Positions 6,298 through 9,428 of a DNA stretch of 9,428 bases are shown here, piece after piece. A program made the translations under genes and the position numbers. Numbering within the stretch: the first letter of the stretch is position 1; each line of letters starts with the position of its first letter. This DNA comes from Streptomyces sp. NRRL F-5122 (lineage in GTDB: Bacteria > Actinomycetota > Actinomycetes > Streptomycetales > Streptomycetaceae). Location: assembly GCF_001507435.1 (NCBI RefSeq), contig NZ_LMWH01000206.1:1-9428 (forward strand). The letters run 5' to 3'. The notes below the pieces were generated by a model. That model worked only from the letters and a program-made list of their open reading frames with translations, did no database searches and had not been told where the DNA came from.

Positions 6298-6909
6298 ATG
6301 ACGACCGACACAGCCACCACCACCGAGGCCACTACGACGACCCACGACGAGGCGGGCCGCTACCGGTTCCGTCCCGCCGGCCGGCACCGCAAGCCGAGCC
6401 GGCGGCGGGTGGTCCTCGCCGTCGGCGGGTTCGCGCTCGCCGCCGGGGCCCTGAGCCTCGTCCGGCTCGCGCCCGAGTCGGTCACGGGAGGAGGCGGGAC
6501 CGCGGAGGCCGAGCCGAGGATCGAGGCCACCGACACGGCGGCCACGGTCGAGACCGGGCCGGCCACGGACGGCAGGCACCCCTCCGGGACGACCGGCGCG
6601 GGAACCACGACCACGGTCTCGTCAGCGACGGCGATGGGCGCCACGAGCACATCCGCGGGCCTCTCCGCGCAGCCGTCCTCGGCGGCCGCGCGGGTCACCG
6701 ACCCCGCCACCGGCATCCCCGAAGCACCGTCGGCCCCGACGCCGTCCCGTACGACCTGGCCCCCGACGGACACGACTCCGGCCGCCCCCGTGCCCACTCC
6801 GTCCGCGGCCGCCACCACGCAGGTGCCGGTACCGGAGCAGGACCCGCCCGGCCTGTGTGTTCCGATCGTCGGACTGTGCGTCAGGGGCCTGCCGATCCTC
6901 GGCCCTTGA
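6298..6909 (+). CDS. Thr/Pro/Ser-rich single-pass membrane protein, unknown function
   Basis: A 203-residue protein of no recognised family. Residues 1-37 are Thr-rich then basic (RHRKPSRRR) and should stay in the cytoplasm. A membrane segment spans about 38-57 (VVLAVGGFALAAGALSLV). The rest is a long Thr/Ser/Ala/Pro-rich, low-complexity outer region (about 60-182), probably flexible and possibly O-mannosylated, which actinobacteria do on such Thr/Pro-rich stretches. It ends in an ordered-looking hydrophobic tail, PPGLCVPIVGLCVRGLPILG, with Cys187 and Cys194, the only cysteines, which could form a disulfide. The segment could instead be an uncleaved signal anchor. I chose the ATG at 6298 because GGGGAGG ends 7 nt before it; the ATG at 6292 is only 1 nt from that site, and a GTG at 6271 has no support. 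It is divergent from the enoyl-CoA hydratase gene and converges on cya with a 54-nt gap. Confidence 0.8.
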   Translation: MTTDTATTTEATTTTHDEAGRYRFRPAGRHRKPSRRRVVLAVGGFALAAGALSLVRLAPESVTGGGGTAEAEPRIEATDTAATVETGPATDGRHPSGTTGAGTTTTVSSATAMGATSTSAGLSAQPSSAAARVTDPATGIPEAPSAPTPSRTTWPPTDTTPAAPVPTPSAAATTQVPVPEQDPPGLCVPIVGLCVRGLPILGP

Positions 6910-6933
6910 TCCGGGCCGCGCGGGTCGCAGACG

Positions 6934-6947
6934 GGGCCGCATGGCCC
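6934..6947. terminator. Short GC hairpin between convergent genes
   Basis: GGGCC and GGCCC form a 5-bp stem around GCAT in the 54-nt gap between the membrane protein gene and cya. The position suits a shared terminator, but the stem is short and no T-run follows. Confidence 0.3.
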
Positions 6948-6963
6948 GACGCCCGCACAGGGA

Positions 6964-8103
6964 CTACGACGAGCCGCCCCGCCGGGCCAGCAGCCAGGGC
7001 TCGATGACGCCGAGGCCGCGCACGGGTCGCTGCCACATCGGCTGGAGCGCGAAGCGGTAGGAGGGCGGCTCCTCGCCCTCCTTCTCCGCGGCGGCCGCGG
7101 CCTCGGTGGCCTCGGCCTCGGAGGCGGGCGCCTCGCCCGTGCGGATCAGCTCCTCCGCGAAGGCGCCGTCGACCAGGACCGAGTCCCGGGGGGCTATCGA
7201 GGTGAGACGGCTCGCCAGGTTCACCGTCGTACCGAACACATCGCCCATCCGGGTGGTCACCGTGCCGAAGGCGATGCCCACGCGCAGTTCCGGCATGGTC
7301 TCGTCGTTCGCCATCGTCTCGATGAGGCGCAGGGCGATCTCCGCGGCCGTGCCGGCGTCGTCCGCCGCGTACAGCACCTCGTCGCCCAGCGTCTTGATGA
7401 GCCGCCCGCCGTGCGCGGCGACCAGGTCGGCCGCGGTCGTCTCGAACGCCTCGACGAGTTCGCCGAGTTCCTCCTCCTCCATACGGCGGGTGAGGCGGGT
7501 GAAGCCGACGAGGTCGGCGAAACCGACCGCGAGACGGCGGTCCACCATCTCGTCGTCGTCCCCGGCCTGGACGACCCGGCCGGTCGCGGCGGCGAGCTGG
7601 CGCCGCCACACGTACACGAGGAACTCCTCCAGCTCCGGCAGGAGCAGCTCCACCAGAGGGTAGGTCACCTCGGTACGGGTCATGCCGGGCTCGGGGGGCT
7701 CGGTGAGGCCCTCGAGGAAAGAGTCGATCTGCCACTCGGCCAGGCGGGCGGTGGTCTGCCCGGTCGACCGGGCCACCTGCACCGCCATGGCCTCGCTCAG
7801 CAGGCCCGCCTCCACCAGACCGGCGAGCCGCCGCAGGGCCAGCACATCGGCCTCGGTGAGCGCCTTGGCCTGCCCTATGTCCGCGAAGCCCATCGCCCGC
7901 CAGAAGCGGGACGCGAGTTCCATGGACACGCCGGCGCTGCGTGCCGCCTGGAAGGGGGTATAACGACGCTCCGCCCCGAGAATCAGCTGCTCGAGCCGGA
8001 GCGCCAGGGGGTTCTCGTCGGACTCGGCCTGTGCGTCCCGCCCGGGTTCACCGTCGGCGGCGGGGTGTACGCCCGTGCCCGAGCCCGTGTCGTCGACGGT
8101 CAC
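6964..8103 (-). CDS. cya: Class III adenylate cyclase with N-terminal regulatory domain
   Basis: A 379-residue cytoplasmic enzyme that makes cAMP from ATP. The N-terminal half (about 32-165) is helical (LEQLILGAERRYTPFQAARSAG...) and resembles the autoinhibitory regulatory domain of the M. tuberculosis pH-responsive cyclase Rv1264. The catalytic domain (about 190-312) has all six key residues: metal-binding Asp197 (FADLVGFT) and Asp241 (LGDE), adenine-selecting Lys237 (IKTLGDE) and Asp288 (GDVFG), and transition-state Asn295 and Arg299 (VNLASR). The Lys/Asp pair marks an adenylate rather than guanylate cyclase. An Ala/Glu-rich run (about 322-347) interrupts the C-terminal part and is probably disordered. 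The GTG at 8103 has GGAAGGG 8 nt upstream. Its position fits the known S. coelicolor cya (SCO4928), which affects spore germination and development. It is downstream of birA on the same strand after a 165-nt gap that carries its own likely promoter and regulatory sites. Confidence 0.96.
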   Translation of the reverse strand: MTVDDTGSGTGVHPAADGEPGRDAQAESDENPLALRLEQLILGAERRYTPFQAARSAGVSMELASRFWRAMGFADIGQAKALTEADVLALRRLAGLVEAGLLSEAMAVQVARSTGQTTARLAEWQIDSFLEGLTEPPEPGMTRTEVTYPLVELLLPELEEFLVYVWRRQLAAATGRVVQAGDDDEMVDRRLAVGFADLVGFTRLTRRMEEEELGELVEAFETTAADLVAAHGGRLIKTLGDEVLYAADDAGTAAEIALRLIETMANDETMPELRVGIAFGTVTTRMGDVFGTTVNLASRLTSIAPRDSVLVDGAFAEELIRTGEAPASEAEATEAAAAAEKEGEEPPSYRFALQPMWQRPVRGLGVIEPWLLARRGGSS

Positions 8104-8124
8104 GCGTGCTGCCCTTCCGATCTG

Positions 8125-8150
8125 CCGCGGTCAGGTATCGACCGCGGTCA
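8125..8150. repeat. Direct repeat of CCGCGGTCA in the cya leader
   Basis: CCGCGGTCA occurs at 8125-8133 and 8142-8150, a 17-bp period. The second copy lies in a perfect 10-bp palindrome, GACCGCGGTC (8140-8149). The pair lies just after the predicted -10 of cya, around the expected transcription start and early leader, where a bound protein or RNA structure could affect expression. Confidence 0.45.
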
Positions 8151-8156
8151 ACTCTA
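8151..8156 (-). promoter_or_regulatory. -10-like element (TAGAGT) of cya
   Basis: On the minus strand TAGAGT fits TANNNT and would start a leader of about 40 nt before the GTG at 8103. The best -35 (GTGAGC at a 16-nt spacer) matches only three of six positions. Confidence 0.35.
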
Positions 8157-8163
8157 CGGCAGG

Positions 8164-8179
8164 TGTGCGGTAGCTCACT
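8164..8179. promoter_or_regulatory. CRP-like site upstream of cya
   Basis: TGTGC-GGTAGC-TCACT matches the CRP consensus TGTGA-N6-TCACA at 8 of 10 defined positions. It also holds GTG-N8-CAC, the core of the Streptomyces Crp motif, though an inner G of that motif is C here. Its centre would be near -27 of the predicted transcript, overlapping the -35, which is a repressing position. Confidence 0.4.
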
Positions 8180-8254
8180 CCTCAGCGGCATCGTCGGCCA
8201 CACGGCACCCGGGCGGCCGCCCCGGTGGCTCCGCCCCGGCCGCCGCCCGCCCTC

Positions 8255-8268
8255 GCACCCGCCGGTGC
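8255..8268 (-). terminator. Short hairpin directly after birA
   Basis: GCACC and GGTGC form a 5-bp stem around a 4-nt loop, directly abutting the birA stop. Further down the same transcript 7-bp arms GGCGGCC and GGCCGCC (about 8212-8246) could add a second, larger fold. Either could end or weaken transcription before cya. Confidence 0.35.
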
Positions 8269-9162
8269 TCAGGCCGGCCGCAGGTGCACGATGTCCCCCG
8301 CTCCCACCGGCTCCTGCATCCCGTTCTCCGTCGCCAGGACGAGGCGGCCGTCGCCGTCGATCGCCACCGCCTCTCCGGTGACGGACCGGTCGCCGGGCAG
8401 TTCGGCCCGTACGAACCGGCCCAGCGTCGCGCAGCCGGCCGCGTAGGTCTCCTGGAGGCCGCTCGCCGCCGGGTCGCCCAGCGCGGAGCGCCACCGGCCG
8501 TACCGGTCCTCCAGGGAGCGCAGCACCGCACGCAGCAGGGGGTCCCGGTCCGTGCCGCGGGCTCCCGCGAGGAGCAGGGAGCCCGCCGTGGGGACCGGCA
8601 GCTCGTTATCACGGAGCGTGACGTTGATGCCGATGCCGACGACCACGCCGTCGTCCCCGGCGCGCTCGGCGAGTATCCCGCCGGTCTTGCGCTCCTCGTC
8701 GCCCACGGTGACCAGGAGGTCGTTGGGCCACTTGAGTGCCGTGTCCACGCCCGCGGCCCGCGCGAGCCCCGTCGCCACGGCCACGCCGGCCAGCAGCGGC
8801 AGCCAGCCCCAGCGGGCGACGGGCACCTCGGCGGGCCTCAGCAGGACGGAGAAGAACAGTCCGGAGCGGGCCGGGGCGGTCCAGGTGCGGTCCAGTCGCC
8901 CTCGCCCGGCGTTCTGCTCCTCGGCGACCAGCACGGTGCCCTCGGCGGCCTCGCCGGACGCGGCGAGTGCGACGAGGTCGGAGTTGGTGGACCCGGTGCG
9001 CTGCACCACCTCGAGCCGCGTCCACAGCGCGCCCTCCCGCACCAGCGCCCGGCGCAGCGCGTCGGCGTTCAGAGGGGGGCGCTCCAGGTCCGACCAGCGG
9101 CTGCCGCCGCCGAAGGAGCCGCTCGACCGGTCGTTCGCGTCTGAGGCATCTCGGGGCATCAT
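8269..9162 (-). CDS. birA: Biotin--[acetyl-CoA carboxylase] ligase
   Basis: A 297-residue cytoplasmic enzyme that activates biotin with ATP and joins it to the lysine of biotin carboxyl carrier domains. Visible motifs are GSTNS (57-61), the biotinyl-AMP loop NAGRGRLDRTW (84-94), LKWPNDLLV (about 143-151), KTGGILAE (159-166) and VVVGIGINV, then a small C-terminal SH3-like domain ending GAGDIVHLRPA. The about 35 residues before the catalytic core are polar and show no helix-turn-helix DNA-binding domain, so it is a ligase only and not a bio-operon repressor like E. coli BirA. The ATG at 9162 (followed by another at 9159) is chosen because TAGGGT lies 7 nt upstream, though GGTGG 5 nt upstream could also act as a ribosome binding site. 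The frame is open 18 codons further back without support. It is divergent from pccB, a subunit of a biotin-dependent carboxylase. Confidence 0.95.
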   Translation of the reverse strand: MMPRDASDANDRSSGSFGGGSRWSDLERPPLNADALRRALVREGALWTRLEVVQRTGSTNSDLVALAASGEAAEGTVLVAEEQNAGRGRLDRTWTAPARSGLFFSVLLRPAEVPVARWGWLPLLAGVAVATGLARAAGVDTALKWPNDLLVTVGDEERKTGGILAERAGDDGVVVGIGINVTLRDNELPVPTAGSLLLAGARGTDRDPLLRAVLRSLEDRYGRWRSALGDPAASGLQETYAAGCATLGRFVRAELPGDRSVTGEAVAIDGDGRLVLATENGMQEPVGAGDIVHLRPA

Positions 9163-9169
9163 GCAAGCC

Positions 9170-9175
9170 ACCCTA
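9170..9175 (-). promoter_or_regulatory. -10-like element (TAGGGT) of birA
   Basis: On the minus strand TAGGGT is followed by exactly 7 nt and the ATG at 9162, which would give a leaderless mRNA. The -35 is poor (GGCAGT at 17 nt). The same bases include AGGGTGG, which could instead be a Shine-Dalgarno sequence, so this case is ambiguous. Confidence 0.35.
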
Positions 9176-9308
9176 GGTGTGGTCAACGCCGCACTGCCGA
9201 TCGGTAGGCACACCACTACGCTACGGATGAGTAACCGTTCGTTCTTCTGAGCATTCTCGTACCACTCACTCTCACGTCCCCACTGAGCAGGCAGGGAGCC
9301 GCATCCCG

Positions 9309-9428
9309 ATGTCCGAGCCGGAAGAGATCGACATTCACACGACCGCGGGCAAGCTCGCGGACCTGCAGCGCCGTGTGCAGGAGGCGACGCATGCCGGCTC
9401 GGAGCGTGCCGTGGAGAAGCAGCACGCC
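9309..9428 (+). CDS. pccB: Propionyl-CoA carboxylase beta chain, N-terminal part (cut by window end)
   Basis: The first 40 residues ([20 protein letters not shown]...) of a carboxyltransferase; the full family length is about 530 residues. The Streptomyces PccB subunit transfers carboxyl from biotin on the alpha chain (AccA) to propionyl-CoA, giving methylmalonyl-CoA for polyketides and odd-chain metabolism. The N-terminal helix ([16 protein letters not shown]) and EKQHA match what I know of this subunit; the gene order birA-pccB also matches S. coelicolor (SCO4927-SCO4926, from memory). The ATG at 9309 has AGGGAG about 10 nt upstream. The 146-nt gap to birA must hold the promoter; the best -10 I see is TACGCT at 9217-9222 with a poor -35, giving a leader of about 80 nt. 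An acetyl-CoA carboxylase beta chain (AccB) is the main alternative, as the diagnostic core lies beyond the window. Confidence 0.88.
   Translation, partial: MSEPEEIDIHTTAGKLADLQRRVQEATHAGSERAVEKQHA

Noticed and set aside
7411..9144. 577-residue open frame on the plus strand opposite cya and birA
   Set aside because: It spans two confident genes and their promoter gap on the opposite strand and has shadow-type composition.
9163..9216. 18-residue N-terminal extension of BirA
   Set aside because: No ribosome binding site supports it, and it overlaps the predicted promoter and the divergent regulatory gap.
9231..9241. BioQ-like half-sites GTAAC and GTTCG between birA and pccB
   Set aside because: As I recall it, the BioQ operator has a 3-nt spacer (GTAAC-N3-GTTCA); here the spacer is 1 nt and the last base differs.

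Overview
The window is high-GC actinobacterial DNA, almost certainly from a Streptomyces chromosome. The evidence is strong GC bias at third codon positions with long open shadow frames, GTG starts, an LAxTG sortase substrate, a Streptomyces-type histidine ammonia-lyase, and a gene order that I recall matching the conserved core segment SCO4926-SCO4934 of S. coelicolor. That synteny is from memory and was not searched. No mobile element, tRNA, rRNA, CRISPR array or phage gene is visible. This looks like vertically inherited core chromosome rather than an island.

Left part (1-2350). A lipoprotein L,D-transpeptidase with two Ig-like domains (minus strand, 44-1291) follows a strong hairpin terminator that closes a small acidic protein gene of unknown function (minus, 1527-1880). 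Divergent from the latter is a 105-residue LAxTG cell-wall-anchored protein (plus, 1991-2308) whose processed form would be only about 35 residues. A perfect 13-bp stem terminator (2321-2349) separates it from the convergent hutH.

Middle part (2395-6066, all minus strand). This holds hutH (histidine ammonia-lyase), a GAF-GGDEF diguanylate cyclase (probably cdgE), and a crotonase-family enoyl-CoA hydratase. The hutH start has a well-formed promoter that predicts a leaderless mRNA, with a 21-bp imperfect dyad over its -35 and spacer. The hydratase gene has a GTTAAC-N4-GTTAAC palindrome just upstream of its ribosome binding site.

Right part (6067-9428). A Thr/Pro/Ser-rich single-pass membrane protein (plus, 6298-6909) converges on cya, a class III adenylate cyclase of the Rv1264 type with an N-terminal regulatory domain (minus, 6964-8103). 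The cya upstream region carries a CRP-like site and a direct repeat. birA (biotin protein ligase, minus, 8269-9162) is divergent from the start of pccB (propionyl-CoA carboxylase beta chain, plus, from 9309, cut by the window end).

How the genes fit together: the window places makers of two nucleotide second messengers (c-di-GMP and cAMP) about 1.8 kb apart, among acyl-CoA, biotin and histidine metabolism and cell-envelope genes. I see no dedicated multi-gene novel system. The most useful leads are regulatory: a set of predicted leaderless starts (TANNNT 6-7 nt before the start codon) in genes with poor or no Shine-Dalgarno sequence, the hutH operator, a possible cAMP feedback site at cya, and two small uncharacterised envelope proteins.
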